In this document: one piece after another, positions 36,255-46,230 of the stretch
Position numbering within the stretch: position 1 is the first letter of the stretch
Layout: the number at the start of each line of letters is the position of its first letter
Assembly (NCBI GenBank): GCA_963966185.1
Contig: CAWZYM010000158.1
Location: forward strand, 1-64,000
Source: Rhabditoides inermis
Taxonomy: Eukaryota > Nematoda > Chromadorea > Rhabditida > Rhabditidae
Length of the DNA stretch: 64,000 nucleotides
Direction: 5' to 3'
The notes under the pieces: model-generated
Told to the model about the DNA's origin: nothing
Seen by the model: only the letters and a program-made list of their open reading frames with translations
Database searches by the model: none
Program-made: the position numbers and the translations under genes

Positions 36255-37370
36255 CTCTGTCTACTTCCACTCTTCATATATCAAATCAATCAATAATCAA
36301 TCAATACTCCAGCCAACCCTACCAACTCTTCCCATATTTCAACGGTGGAAGACGCTCTGTTCGTCGTTTGTCTCGACAGAGAGACTCAGCCCAAGTTCGG
36401 ATACAGCGAGAAGGTATTGTTTACTTGTTTGTTTACTAGTTTACTTGTTTACGTTTTCACCAGTTTGTTTACTTGTTTGTTTGTAGGACGAGGCAGCTCG
36501 CCAGTGTCTCACCGGAGGCGGTTCTTCCAAGAAGGGACAGAACAGTGGCAACCGCTGGTTCGACAAGACTATCCAGGTGGGTGGGATTCGGAAATGTTTT
36601 TCATGAGAAGATACAGTTTTTTCGAGAAATGCGTTTTACATTAACACTATTTGTAAGCAATAACTTTCTAATAAGTAATATGAATGCTTGTGCCGCCGGG
36701 AAAAGTGAGTGTTAGAATGGTAAACGCCACTGCACAACACAAGTTTCTTGTAATTTTAGTTACGTTTCAACAACACGTAAATAACAGAGATCAAGAGCGG
36801 ATTAGGTAAACGCATTTGATGATTTGATTTGATGACATCGTACGAAACTCCTCCTAGGCGATTGCATTTGCACTAGGAAACCTAATACAACAACAACATT
36901 GATGAATGATGAATGCATTGCAAACCTTCCAGTTTGTGATCCGTCCGGACGGCTACAATGGAATGACGTACGAGCACACTCCGGCAGAGGGACCGCCACT
37001 AGCCATGCTCATGGACTACATATGCGATCAGATGTCAGTTTCTCTCTCTCTCTCTCTCTTCCATTCTCTTCTATTCCCTCTCTTTCAGTGACCAGTCGAC
37101 GTTCGTGCAGTCTGGCTCCGCCCCCGTCGCCCCGCCCACTCGCCTTGACTTTGTGGATATCGACGAGAAGACGCAGAAGAAGCTGGATAAGGCTGAGAGG
37201 CGAATGCAGGAGTGAGTGTGAAGAGGATATTGGATTATCGATTGATTATTGATTTATCGATGTGCAGAGTGGCGGACGACCTGGATGTGATGTGCTACAC
37301 GTTCACTCGATTCGGAAAGAACTTCCCCAAATCAGCCAAGATCAGCCCTGACAGCTTTATCCAGGCAAGT

Positions 37371-37412
<42 letters not shown>

Positions 37413-37731
37413 CTCACTTTTGTTCCATCTAATTTCCATCTCTAGGTTGCTTTCCAACTCGCCTATCACAAGATCCACGGTGTTCTTCCGGGATCCTATG
37501 AGACTGCCACTCTCAGGTGGGCAACTTGATTTATTGATTGATTATTCATTTATCGATCGATCGCAGGAAGTTCACTGACGGTCGCACCGAGAACATCCGC
37601 TCGCCCAACAAGCACATGACAGAGTTTGTGAAAAAGGTGTGTTGTTTACTTGTTTACCTGTTTGTTTACCAACACATTCCAGGTTCGCGAGGGCAAGCGA
37701 CCCGTCGCCGAGCTATACGAGCTGCTCAAGG

Positions 37732-37773
<42 letters not shown>

Positions 37774-38560
37774 TATGCTTTCATCATGGCAATTGTAGGC
37801 TGCGACGGACGCTCACAAGCGCTATACCCTGGATTGTATGAATGGTGCCGGAATGGACCGGCATCTCATGGCTTGGAATAGGCTCAGCATCGAGAAGGTG
37901 CGTCCCTCCTGTTATTCAATCATTCATCCAGAATCGCTATAATCTGACGATACTATTTCTCGTTATTGTAACATAGAATAGCCACTGATATAGGATGTGT
38001 GACAAGTAACAAGCATGAGATCCGGCAGTTACGTACTTACCATCTTTTTTCAGTTCAACAAGCCCACGATCCTCGTCGACTCTCCCTCCTTCAAATACAT
38101 GCAGGAGATGCACATCTCCACTAGTCAGGTACTCACTTGCTTCATACCTGTGTACCTGTGTTACTGGTATTACTGTAGCCTAACACTAAATGAACCCTGT
38201 TTATGCATCACTTGGCAGGTGCCGACCCGTCACTTCATCCAGATGTGCTTCGGACCAGCCACTGCCACCGGATACGGTACGATACAAATCACAAACATCA
38301 CATGAATATTCGAATCATTCAGGAATCTGCTACAACCCGCAGGAGACCGAACTCCATTTCACGATTTCCGCCCAGAAGAGCGGCGGAGTGAGCCTCAAAA
38401 AGTATGTTTACATGTTTGTTCCCTTGTTTACTTGTTCAATTGTTTGCATGTTCACTTGTTTACCTGTCGTGTTTTCAGGTTCCCGGCCGCTCTAAAAGAC
38501 GCTCTCTCTGTTATGAAGTCTATCTGTGATAAGGCCAAAAAGGAGCAGTCCAAGTTGTAG
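30610..38560 (+). CDS. crat: carnitine O-acetyltransferase, peroxisomal/mitochondrial
   Basis: Transfers acetyl groups between CoA and carnitine. Twenty-three exons join in phase to 670 residues: 30610-30642, 32112-32220, 32318-32469, 33289-33369, 33550-33648, 33856-33953, 34066-34169, 34378-34448, 34553-34651, 36125-36197, 36313-36413, 36487-36576, 36933-37033, 37089-37211, 37268-37364, 37446-37516, 37567-37636, 37683-37730, 37799-37897, 38054-38128, 38219-38276, 38323-38401 and 38479-38560. Catalytic His385 lies in YEHTPAEGPP; other blocks are SGNRWFDKTIQ, FGKNFPKS, DSFIQVAFQLAY and GYGICYNPQE. The C-terminus SKL is a peroxisomal PTS1, and the basic Ala/Arg-rich N-terminus looks like a mitochondrial presequence, suggesting dual targeting as for human CRAT. 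Exon 15 ends at a GC donor. The acceptor of exon 6 (GGAG) is irregular. Intron 9 contains an antisense gene. Confidence 0.93.
33029..33113. repeat. TA dinucleotide tract
   Basis: About 42 uninterrupted TA units in CRAT intron 3. Confidence 0.95.
34777..35889 (-). CDS. unrecognised 269-residue protein, copy A, nested antisense in CRAT intron 9
   Basis: Six exons join in phase: 35889-35727, 35686-35602, 35535-35408, 35362-35277, 35199-35085 and 35009-34777. The product starts MESAESSPSISKEKRVARRD and has no signal peptide or membrane helix. It contains DDPVHFLAELDAVDA, a glycine-rich loop (GHYGNFGGGRS), HTGIQSIYKKDADC, VEFRIHRGSPNPKL, a glutamate-rich run and a C-terminus RTLTLGDFLSLP then DEGFVWVD. 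It aligns along its whole length with copy B (39,078-40,245), with the same six-exon structure and equal total length. The gene lies entirely in an intron of CRAT on the other strand. I do not recognise the family; a soluble intracellular protein is likely. Confidence 0.8.
35219..35592. repeat. CT and GA microsatellites inside copy A introns
   Basis: CT units at about 35,219-35,262 (intron 4) and GA units at about 35,553-35,592 (intron 2). Confidence 0.85.
35890..35990 (-). promoter_or_regulatory. core promoter of copy A, shared with copies B and C
   Basis: Reading on the minus strand, CAATGTTGTGCAATACCCCT, CCATAGCGACAGCGCGCGTA and GCGGCGATTCTCGCCCAG are conserved with the regions in front of copies B and C. 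The TATA-like element here is TATAGAA instead of TATAAAA. Confidence 0.6.
36205..37407 (+). repeat. CT tracts in three CRAT introns
   Basis: CT runs at about 36,205-36,250, 37,041-37,060 and 37,377-37,408, in introns 10, 13 and 15. Those in introns 13 and 15 lie close upstream of the 3' acceptor and may supply the polypyrimidine tract. Confidence 0.75.
37736..37772 (+). repeat. AAC trinucleotide tract
   Basis: About 12 AAC/CAA units in CRAT intron 18, just after the exon 18 donor. Confidence 0.9.
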
Positions 38561-38608
38561 ACAACTCACACTCACAAGTAATAAGCGTAGCTACTGGTCA
38601 ATCACCTA

Positions 38609-38907
38609 ATGTTTATTATGTTGTTATTAAGTTTGGCTTGCCTTGCGCTCATATCATCTAATATAGCTTGAGTTGATAGAAGAGGAGAAGACTCGTTTTA
38701 GCCACCCGCTTTGTTTCAATATGTGTACAGTGTATAAAGAGTATCGAACAGTTGTTTTGTGTTCACACGAACTCCTTATTGTCAGTTGGTATCACATGTG
38801 GATTACTTTTCTGTGAAATCTGGCGTCCAACAAACAATCAAGTAAACTATACCTTCTCGATGATCCGATCTAAGATTGAGTCTTTCAACAGAACGAAAAC
38901 GATGCAA

Positions 38908-38951
<44 letters not shown>

Positions 38952-39220
38952 GATCCGCACCCTATCTCCCCCTTCTCTCTCACCGCTCAATGTTGTGCAA
39001 TACCCCTAGCCCCATAGCGACAGCGCGCGTATAAAAGCGGCGATTCTCGCCCAGTGCCCGAACTCTTCGATACTTGCATGGAGTCTGTGGAAACATCGCC
39101 TTCTATTTCGAAGGAGAAGCGCGTTGCTCGCCGGGATGAGCGCACTCTCCACTCACTGCGAGTTCCCGCCTGCTGGAGGACCAGCGATGTCAACATCAAC
39201 ATGGATTTACCGGGAAGCAA
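38609..39220. repeat. segmental duplication, source copy (promoter and exon 1 of copy B)
   Basis: From AATGTTTATTATGTTG to GATTTACCGGGAAGCAA this segment recurs in direct orientation at 48,531-49,140, with few changes. It starts just after the CRAT stop codon and ends inside exon 1 of copy B. Confidence 0.85.
38985..39060 (+). promoter_or_regulatory. core promoter of copy B with TATA box
   Basis: TATAAAA at 39,030-39,036, 42 bp before the ATG, preceded by CAATGTTGTGCAATACCCCT and CATAGCGACAGCGCGCG. All of it is conserved with copies A and C. A GA repeat (about 38,912-38,950) lies upstream. Confidence 0.65.
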
Positions 39221-40245
39221 GTGCTTCCCGCAGACAACTACGCTAGGTGAGTCCGATTGTTTATGATTGTTTGTCAATTTCTTGTTTTCCAGGCAAGCAC
39301 GACGCGGTCATCGTGAAGAGAGGTGGCCCTACGAGGAACGGTGGAATGGAGAACGATGCCGTGTACTCGATTCACAAGTGAGTTTCTAGCCAAAAACTGT
39401 CTTCGATGTTTCGCAATACCTTGTTCAAAGTGCAGTAGAATTACGACTGTTTCAATTAGAGTGTTATAGATTCGGTAGTTTTCTAATTGGTCAATGATGT
39501 AGGAAGGCCCGATGGGAGATGAGCGACGACCCTGTTCACTTCCTCGCTGAATTGGACGCCGTGGATGCGGATGTGACAGTCATAGACGGACACTACGGAA
39601 ACGTCGGCGGAGGACCCTCTATTACCAGACGTCAGAGAACACTTTTCTCTATTTTTTTCGATTTCAGACATTTTTTTTCAGTTTCTAGACACACCGGCAT
39701 TCAGTCGATTTACAAAAAGGACTCCGATTGTTATGTGACTGAGAAGCACCTGAGAAGGCAGCAACTGGTATGATAGTACTTGGAGAGAAAAAAGAAACTT
39801 CTGTTTACAGCAGGAGGTATACTACAAGAATAATCATCCGTCGGACTCAGATGGGCCATCTGTCGAATTCCGAATTCACAGGGGCTCCCCGAATCCCAAG
39901 CTATTCATGAGGCCAATGGGAAAGAGATGTGAGTGTACTACCTTTCTTGAAGATAAGTTTCACGCATTAGAAGACATCAGTCCAAATTCAAGTGGAAAAA
40001 TAATGACTGGAGTGATTTCAGGGAACCACACACCTTACACACCTACAAAGTTGGAGAAGATCGAGTACCTAATAGAGTGGGCGGAGTCTGACTACTGTAG
40101 GGTGGAGGAGGAGGAGCAGAGGGAGTGGGCGGAGGAGAAGGAGAAGGAGATGAAGGAGGATAGGACAGAGAGAAGGACGCTCACACTCGGGGACTTCCTC
40201 TCTCTTACGGATACGACAGATGAGGGATTCGTATGGGTAGACTGA
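39078..40245 (+). CDS. unrecognised 269-residue protein, copy B
   Basis: Six exons join in phase: 39078-39246, 39293-39377, 39503-39630, 39682-39767, 39811-39928 and 40022-40245. Exons 2, 3 and 4 have exactly the lengths of copy A. The protein shares KRVARRDERTLHSLRVPA, SDDPVHFLAELDAVDA, FRIHRGSPNPKL, a glutamate/lysine-rich stretch and the terminal DEGFVWVD. It differs from copy A at the end of exon 1, where it reads NINMDLPGSKCFPQTT. It lies 518 bp downstream of CRAT, in the same direction. Family not recognised. Conservation of frame, exon lengths and termini between two copies argues for a real coding gene. Confidence 0.8.
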
Positions 40246-42099
40246 TCTCGTGTAAAATATCATAACCTTTGCAAAATATTGTTGTGATGTTTTTTCGGTG
40301 ATAAAATGATTGTGGAACGTATGTGGTATATTGGCCAGTGTTTAAAAAAAGGAATAACACGCACCTTGTCCTGGATGTTGGTAATGTCTTTTTTTGTTTT
40401 TTTATGGAACGGAGTAACGGGGTGCATCAGAGGAATGCATCAGTTGTTTTTGTTCGCGTGAAACAACGTATGTGTTGCGTGACAGTGAGAGATATCGAGT
40501 GTCGAGTCGAGCAATAAAGAGATAGAGAGGGTTTATCTACAGATCTACACTACATTCATAACGCAGATCTCGTAAACTCTTTCCACGCCATCACGCCATC
40601 CATCTAACCTTCATTTCTTCTTTCGCGCTGCCTTACGGCCTTACCCTTTTACTTACTTCCTTACAATGAGCTCGCAAGTAATCAAGTGAGTATTTATCGT
40701 ACATTCGTCTTTATCTTTTCAGGGGTCCTTCTCCGTACACAACACACTGGTCCGCCTTGTCTTGATACATCCTGTCAATTGTCATTTGGCTGGCAGTCAT
40801 TTGGCTGGCAGTTGAAAACTTCCGCGAATCCAGACACCTAAACGATACAATTGACAGTAGAAGAACCGGGCAACGCACTTCCTTGACGAAAGCGTTCGTT
40901 CGGAACATCCATCCCGAATGCACATCCGGATTCCCATCCCTAAATATGACTGTAACACTACTACAATCTCATTCTCACTTTCTGATACATATGTCCTGGT
41001 TCGTGGTAGCATGTGGCGATTGCCTGGCCGTAGAAGAACAATTGTTCATTTGTGAATGTCACGTCGTTCTTTTCTATTTGAAGCGTCACAGATTTCTAGA
41101 ACGATTGAGAACGGTTAATTATAATCATATAAAAGTCTACGAGTTGATGCCAGAACTGTTTTTGAAAAGCTTTGAAGGCTAGACGAATGCCGAGCAGATG
41201 CGAAGCGTCTTCGGCGTGTGTCAGCGACATCGAACTCAGTCACTCCAGACCGTCCTGAGAATGTCAACCATATAAGTCTTTCATGCAGACGCTAACACAC
41301 TTCCATGAACAATTCACACGATCGTTTCAGCTTTTGTTCAACGCACTCCGCTGTCGCGTGGTCCGTGGTAGACCGAGCTTTTCATTGTGTTGGTTTTATG
41401 AGATTTTATGAGTGGTTTTTTGTGTTATTTCATGGCTAAGAACGTAGTTCAAGTAACCGAACTTTGATTAAAATTAAAGTGATTACGTATTTATAATACA
41501 AATTGTGCAAACCTTGAGCGCTTCGTTTCGTACTTGGTTGTACATGTTATACGCTGCAAAGGAAAGCATTACATTGTTATTCGCGTTCACTCAAACATTC
41601 ATATGGATATTTCATGTTTTTCACGTACCTGCATTGAAATTGTACATTCCAGTTAGATTGATTGATGTGAAAAGTTGTAAAAGATTGACGAAAAAAGCAT
41701 AGGCTTCATAAACTCCAATTTGAAGTTTGTTGTTCATTCTACAACGCGTTTATTTTGTTTTAACGTTTGAAACGATCTTCTTACATTTGGACAAGTTTGT
41801 TGAGTAGAATGTTGAAATGAAGGTAACGTTTACTATACGCTATATTGATGTTCTTCAGAATACTCAAAACTTTTTGAAAATTCACAGACTCTTTTCTTAT
41901 TTTATTTAAAAGATGATGTATGATACGAATTTTTCGCCGGCGTACTCTGAATATATACATTTGAAAAGTCGGATTTAATTTCACACTGAAAAAAGTACTA
42001 CCTCTAGTTCGTTGACAAGTTCGTTTAGTAACGCGTCGAAATTTGATTAAATATACTCTTCGAAAGCATCGATTTTATCTTATATATATATACTTTATT
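40246..42099. other. intergenic, weak exon-like signals only
   Basis: About 1.85 kb. At 40,666-40,685 an ATG exon encoding MSSQVIK ends at GTGAGT and could join an exon at 40,723, but that exon stops after 14 codons. A 99-codon ORF at 40,883-41,182 has no support. From about 41,780 to 42,060 the DNA is AT-rich and, on the minus strand, has two related stretches (FNILLNKLV and FDALLNELV) that may be remnants of the gene interrupted by the neighbouring retrotransposon. Confidence 0.4.
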
Positions 42100-42396
42100 C
42101 ATAATTGAGACAAGTGACATGAACAATGGGTTGACAGTGTAAAAAGCGCACAGTTTGAGACTAGACGAACGTTTTGACTTCTTTACGATGACGTCCCGTC
42201 CGTTTGTACGCTCTGAACGCAGTCGAACCGAAGGGATAATCCCTCACCAGACACTGTGTTTATAACAGCATATGCGGTGAGAGACTATCCTGTCACTTCT
42301 ATAGTTGGGTGAGAAAACCCGGCCGGTGAGATAGACACTACCCCTGTCCAACCGTCTTTCCCCGTCAACTAGCGAGCAAAGAACTCTACATAAAAT

Positions 42397-45183
42397 CTAT
42401 AGATGTGTTGGGTCTGTTATATGAAGTTTGGATTTGTTCAGAAGAACGTACTTCTGCATAGCTGATCTATATGCACCTTTATCATTGAGAAGAACAATAC
42501 TACTGGGGAGGAGATTCCAAATATTATGAATACGAAAAGGGAAAAAGGACTGCGAGAGAGTGGTTTTAGATGAGTTGTATAGTTTAAGTGAATGGCCCCG
42601 AAGTTGTCGTGTATGAGTTGTGCTAGACAGTGTCAGTGGTATTGGGTGTACAAAGATATGTCCATAAATATATGCATGTGCCAAAGAAAGATCAATCATC
42701 AAGCGTCTCATATACAATGTTTCTAACCCTAGATTTTCCAACCTATGTTTATAGTCTGTTTTAGGGAGAAGGTACTTGGTAAACTTGCGTTGTACCTTTT
42801 CTAAGAGATTAATATGAGAATTATCCATGAGGCAATATAGTTCTGACCCAAATTCTAATATTGGTCTCACTTTATGTAGGTAAAAGTTCGATAGTAGTTT
42901 GAAGTCATAGATGAATACCTTTCTAACTAATGTTGATAATGATGAAGCTTTTCTAACTTGTTTTCTAATATGAGCTTCTGGGGTAAAATCATAAGAAAAT
43001 TGGAAACCCAAATCTTTTATAGAACGTACTGATTCCAACTGTTGTCCACAAACAGAATAATGTACCTGAGCATTCGATTTTCCAAAATGCATTACCGTGC
43101 ATTTTGAAAGACTCAAATTCATTTGGCGATTTCTCAACCAATCAGACACTCTTATCACATCACTTGCTAGTCGCTTATCATAATCAGGTACATCATCCGA
43201 AATGTACATCTTACAATCATCCGCATATACCAGATACTCACAGTGTTGGATCGCCTCACCTATATCGTTTATATAGATGAGGAAGAGCAACGGGCCTAGC
43301 ACGGACCCTTGGGGAACACCAGATGAGACATCTAACCATGGGGAACAGGATGAGTTTATACGAACACACTGTGATCTGCCAGATAGATAATTTGTCAACC
43401 ATCTATGTATTTTATTCCGAATACCGTAAGATTCTATGATTTTAAGAAGTCTTCTATGATTCACAACATCAAACGCTTTAGATACATCTAAGTATACAGA
43501 GTCGACAGAGAATTTCGAGTCAATCTTTTTAACCAAGTATTTGACATACTCCATTAACTGTGATGTAGTGGACCGATTATTAAGGAACCCGAACTGTCTA
43601 TCGTTAACAAGATTACAATTCCACATGTGATTTCGCATATGAAAAACTATGATTCTTTCAAAAGCACGGCATGTTGTGCATGTAAGGCTTATTGGTCTAT
43701 AGTTACTAGTCAAACTTGGATCACCTTTCTTTATCACTGGAACTACTATGGACTGTTTCCAAAGAGAGGGCAGAATACCAGTGTCTAGAGATTCTCTGAA
43801 GATGTAACTGAGCGGTTCTGCTAGAACTAAAGCTAGACTCTGTAGTAAAATAGAGGGTATGTTATCTGGACCTGAGGATAACTTTCTCTTAAATCTACTC
43901 AGATATTCATACACTACGTGTGGAGATACATCTATGTCAAGCAGCGAATTATTTGTTTTCGAGCTAACTTCAAAAGGTTTTTCATCGTCAGTAGTAAATA
44001 CCGTTACAAAGTATTTATTAAACAAAGAAGCACGTTCGGAGTCATCTGATATCAATCTATCCTTATCACGTATAAATGGTATGTCAGGACGTGATGTGCT
44101 TTTACTTTTTATGTAAGACCAATATTGTGATGTACATGAAGTGGCTAATATATGTTTCTGCCTCTCTCTCTGGTAATTTTTCAAGGAAATTCTATACTCA
44201 TTGAATGCCGATTGATAATTTATCAGATCTACGTTACACTTTGATTTACGGTGCCGATCGTACAATTTGCGCAACCGGTGTCTGATAGATAGTAGCCAGG
44301 GTGGAAATGTTTTCTCCGATTGAATTGTTTTTCTTGGAACGCGTAGGTCAATACTAGATTGCAAGACTTGAATCAAACAGTTATATTTGTCATCGATAGT
44401 GCTACATCTAGAAAATTGTGTTACCCAATCAATATTGCTAAGATCAGATTCCATCCCTTTATAGTCGGCAGATCTAAAGTCTAAATAAGTGCTCTTTTTG
44501 TTGCTCTTTTTAACCAATCCAACACTGATATGCGAGATGATTGAAAGATGATCACTTAATTTAGGACCAGAATGGGTGTCATATAAAAGTGTAGGGTCAT
44601 TGCACAACAACAAGTCTAGAGTGTTAGCACCCCTAGTAGGGAATCTTACGCTTTGGTACCACCCTTGTGAAGTACAGTAATCCAAGAACTGTTGTGGTTC
44701 ACAGCCTATTGCTGATAGTGTGTCCCACTGAATACTTGGAAAATTGAAATCGCCAGATACTATCACAGAACATCGCGCGTCTAATGACTGTATAAACGAC
44801 GAGAACTTAGTCATGAACGTCGTGGGAGAATTAGGTGGACGATATACTGCACAAATAATTGTATGTTCACCCGATGGAAATGTAACTAACACTGCCACAG
44901 CGTCAAACTCAACACAACTCTCTTTGCCTATCAAACAAGAACCAAATTTGGATGGGACCACTACTAAAGCACCTCCTCCCCGCTTATTGGAACGACAAAC
45001 TGGGTGCGATATAGAGTTGGGAAAAACAGGTACAGAACTTTCATCAGAAATCCATATCTCCGTAAAAGTGCATATAGTTGGTGTTTCGAGAATTAAATCC
45101 GAAATAGATATAAATTTTGAATTAGATAGAGATCTGAGATTACTGTAGAATAGCCTAGGAAATAGAGGTCTTTGCTCGCTCAT
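42397..45183 (-). CDS. retrotransposon ORF2: endonuclease and reverse transcriptase
   Basis: 928 residues. The N-terminal APE-type endonuclease shows TEIW (about residue 41), SGDFNFPSIQW (about 143) and SDHLSII (about 210). The reverse transcriptase shows NYRPISLTCTTCRAFERII, VYLDVSKAFDVVNH, SGVPQGSVLGPLLF (about 622) and the catalytic YADD (about 653). Order and motifs match the CR1/jockey group of LINEs. Its start overlaps the ORF1 stop in an ATGA, which suggests translation by termination and re-initiation. No internal stop is present. Confidence 0.93.
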   Translation of the reverse strand: MSEQRPLFPRLFYSNLRSLSNSKFISISDLILETPTICTFTEIWISDESSVPVFPNSISHPVCRSNKRGGGALVVVPSKFGSCLIGKESCVEFDAVAVLVTFPSGEHTIICAVYRPPNSPTTFMTKFSSFIQSLDARCSVIVSGDFNFPSIQWDTLSAIGCEPQQFLDYCTSQGWYQSVRFPTRGANTLDLLLCNDPTLLYDTHSGPKLSDHLSIISHISVGLVKKSNKKSTYLDFRSADYKGMESDLSNIDWVTQFSRCSTIDDKYNCLIQVLQSSIDLRVPRKTIQSEKTFPPWLLSIRHRLRKLYDRHRKSKCNVDLINYQSAFNEYRISLKNYQRERQKHILATSCTSQYWSYIKSKSTSRPDIPFIRDKDRLISDDSERASLFNKYFVTVFTTDDEKPFEVSSKTNNSLLDIDVSPHVVYEYLSRFKRKLSSGPDNIPSILLQSLALVLAEPLSYIFRESLDTGILPSLWKQSIVVPVIKKGDPSLTSNYRPISLTCTTCRAFERIIVFHMRNHMWNCNLVNDRQFGFLNNRSTTSQLMEYVKYLVKKIDSKFSVDSVYLDVSKAFDVVNHRRLLKIIESYGIRNKIHRWLTNYLSGRSQCVRINSSCSPWLDVSSGVPQGSVLGPLLFLIYINDIGEAIQHCEYLVYADDCKMYISDDVPDYDKRLASDVIRVSDWLRNRQMNLSLSKCTVMHFGKSNAQVHYSVCGQQLESVRSIKDLGFQFSYDFTPEAHIRKQVRKASSLSTLVRKVFIYDFKLLSNFYLHKVRPILEFGSELYCLMDNSHINLLEKVQRKFTKYLLPKTDYKHRLENLGLETLYMRRLMIDLSLAHAYIYGHIFVHPIPLTLSSTTHTRQLRGHSLKLYNSSKTTLSQSFFPFRIHNIWNLLPSSIVLLNDKGAYRSAMQKYVLLNKSKLHITDPTHL

Positions 45184-46220
45184 TGAAGGTTTGCGACCGT
45201 CGCTACAGGTTTAGCACCTTCCCCACCGGTCGTGTTCCCTCCTCCAAGGCCAGAAGTGTCTGTCCGTCCGCGACCAGTCCGTCCGCCCGGAGAGGAGCGC
45301 CAACGAGCAGTCGTCGCCACGACCGCCAAACCTCGCACCGCGTACTTCTGGAACAGGGTCTGATCATTGATCTGGTTGACAAACTGCCTGAGTTGGAAGG
45401 ATCGGCGACGCTCCATCCAGCCCATGTCGTCGCGGCAGAACAGTCCAATTGCAGCACGCCCCAGCGCGAGCCGCACCATCTGCTTCTGCTCGTCCGTGAT
45501 GTCCTCCCTCAGGTGAATCTTGATGGGACGCGCGTCCAGCATGTTCGTCCTTGTCTGTGGGGAGCGCACCGCCTTCACGATGAGTCCAGTCGGCAGCCCG
45601 CTTCTCTCCATCGCGCCGTGCGCCATCTCCAGCAGCTTCTCCGATGTCTCCTCCTTGTCTTCCTTCCGCGACACAATCACGAGACGCTTGTCCCTGCCCT
45701 CCTTCTTCCTCTCCTCGTCCCGTCCTCCGCTCGCCACGAACTGCTCCCACTCCGAGTCGCGCGGCACCAGCCGCATCACCACGTCCGGATCCTCCAGGTT
45801 GTAATCCTTTCTGATTCGGTTCTCGGCCACCAGCCCATTCGTCTTCGATTTCACCACATTTCCAGCCGCCGCTCTCGCAAACGTCATCTGGGGTACGGTA
45901 GGTACAGTAACCCCTTCTCCTCCTCCTCCTCCTCCTCCTCCGATCATCTCCGCCAGCTTGTTGAGGATGATGTTGTGGCGACCCTCCATCTGCTCCTCGA
46001 TCTGTCGAATCTTCTCCTTGTCAGTCTCCGTGTACATGAAGATGGTGCGCGCCTGCTCAGCCACCGTCTCCGCCATGATCTTCATAGTGTCCTCCTGCTT
46101 GCTCACGAGCTTCTTCACGGCGTTCAGCTCAGCCAGCGTGTCATAATATTTGGTCTTATAATCCACACCGTCTTCGTCGTCCTTCATTGCAGCCAGTCGA
46201 CCGCCTCGCGCGACGAACAA
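45180..46220 (-). CDS. retrotransposon ORF1: coiled-coil RNA-binding-like protein
   Basis: 346 codons from the first ATG. A second ATG at 46,187 (MKDDEDGVDYKTKYYD) may be the real start, because the first 11 codons may be outside the element. Features are a coiled-coil-like segment (about residues 20-90), a poly-Gly run of eight, a central basic/acidic RRM-like region (KRLVIVSRKEDKEETSEKLL, then ARPIKIHLREDITDEQKQ) and a Gly/Thr-rich tail. No CCHC zinc knuckle is visible. The layout resembles L1-type ORF1 proteins. Confidence 0.8.
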   Translation of the reverse strand: MFVARGGRLAAMKDDEDGVDYKTKYYDTLAELNAVKKLVSKQEDTMKIMAETVAEQARTIFMYTETDKEKIRQIEEQMEGRHNIILNKLAEMIGGGGGGGGEGVTVPTVPQMTFARAAAGNVVKSKTNGLVAENRIRKDYNLEDPDVVMRLVPRDSEWEQFVASGGRDEERKKEGRDKRLVIVSRKEDKEETSEKLLEMAHGAMERSGLPTGLIVKAVRSPQTRTNMLDARPIKIHLREDITDEQKQMVRLALGRAAIGLFCRDDMGWMERRRSFQLRQFVNQINDQTLFQKYAVRGLAVVATTARWRSSPGGRTGRGRTDTSGLGGGNTTGGEGAKPVATVANLQ

Positions 46221-46230
46221 AAGAAGAATG

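Larger units (their letters stand above)
42100..46230 (-). mobile_element. non-LTR retrotransposon (CR1/jockey-like), both ORFs open
   Basis: A two-ORF LINE on the minus strand: ORF1 46,220-45,180, ORF2 45,183-42,397, then about 300 bp of 3' sequence. No LTRs are visible. The 5' end is placed near 46,230 because the exon-like sequence before it stops there; the 3' end is uncertain by about 50 bp and may be a TATATA-rich tail near 42,080-42,100. Intact frames suggest recent insertion. Confidence 0.85.

Noticed and set aside
40666..41182. Two-exon mini-gene (MSSQVIK...) and a 99-codon ORF
   Set aside because: The mini-gene stops after about 20 codons. The longer ORF has no splice signals, no motif and an antisense competitor.
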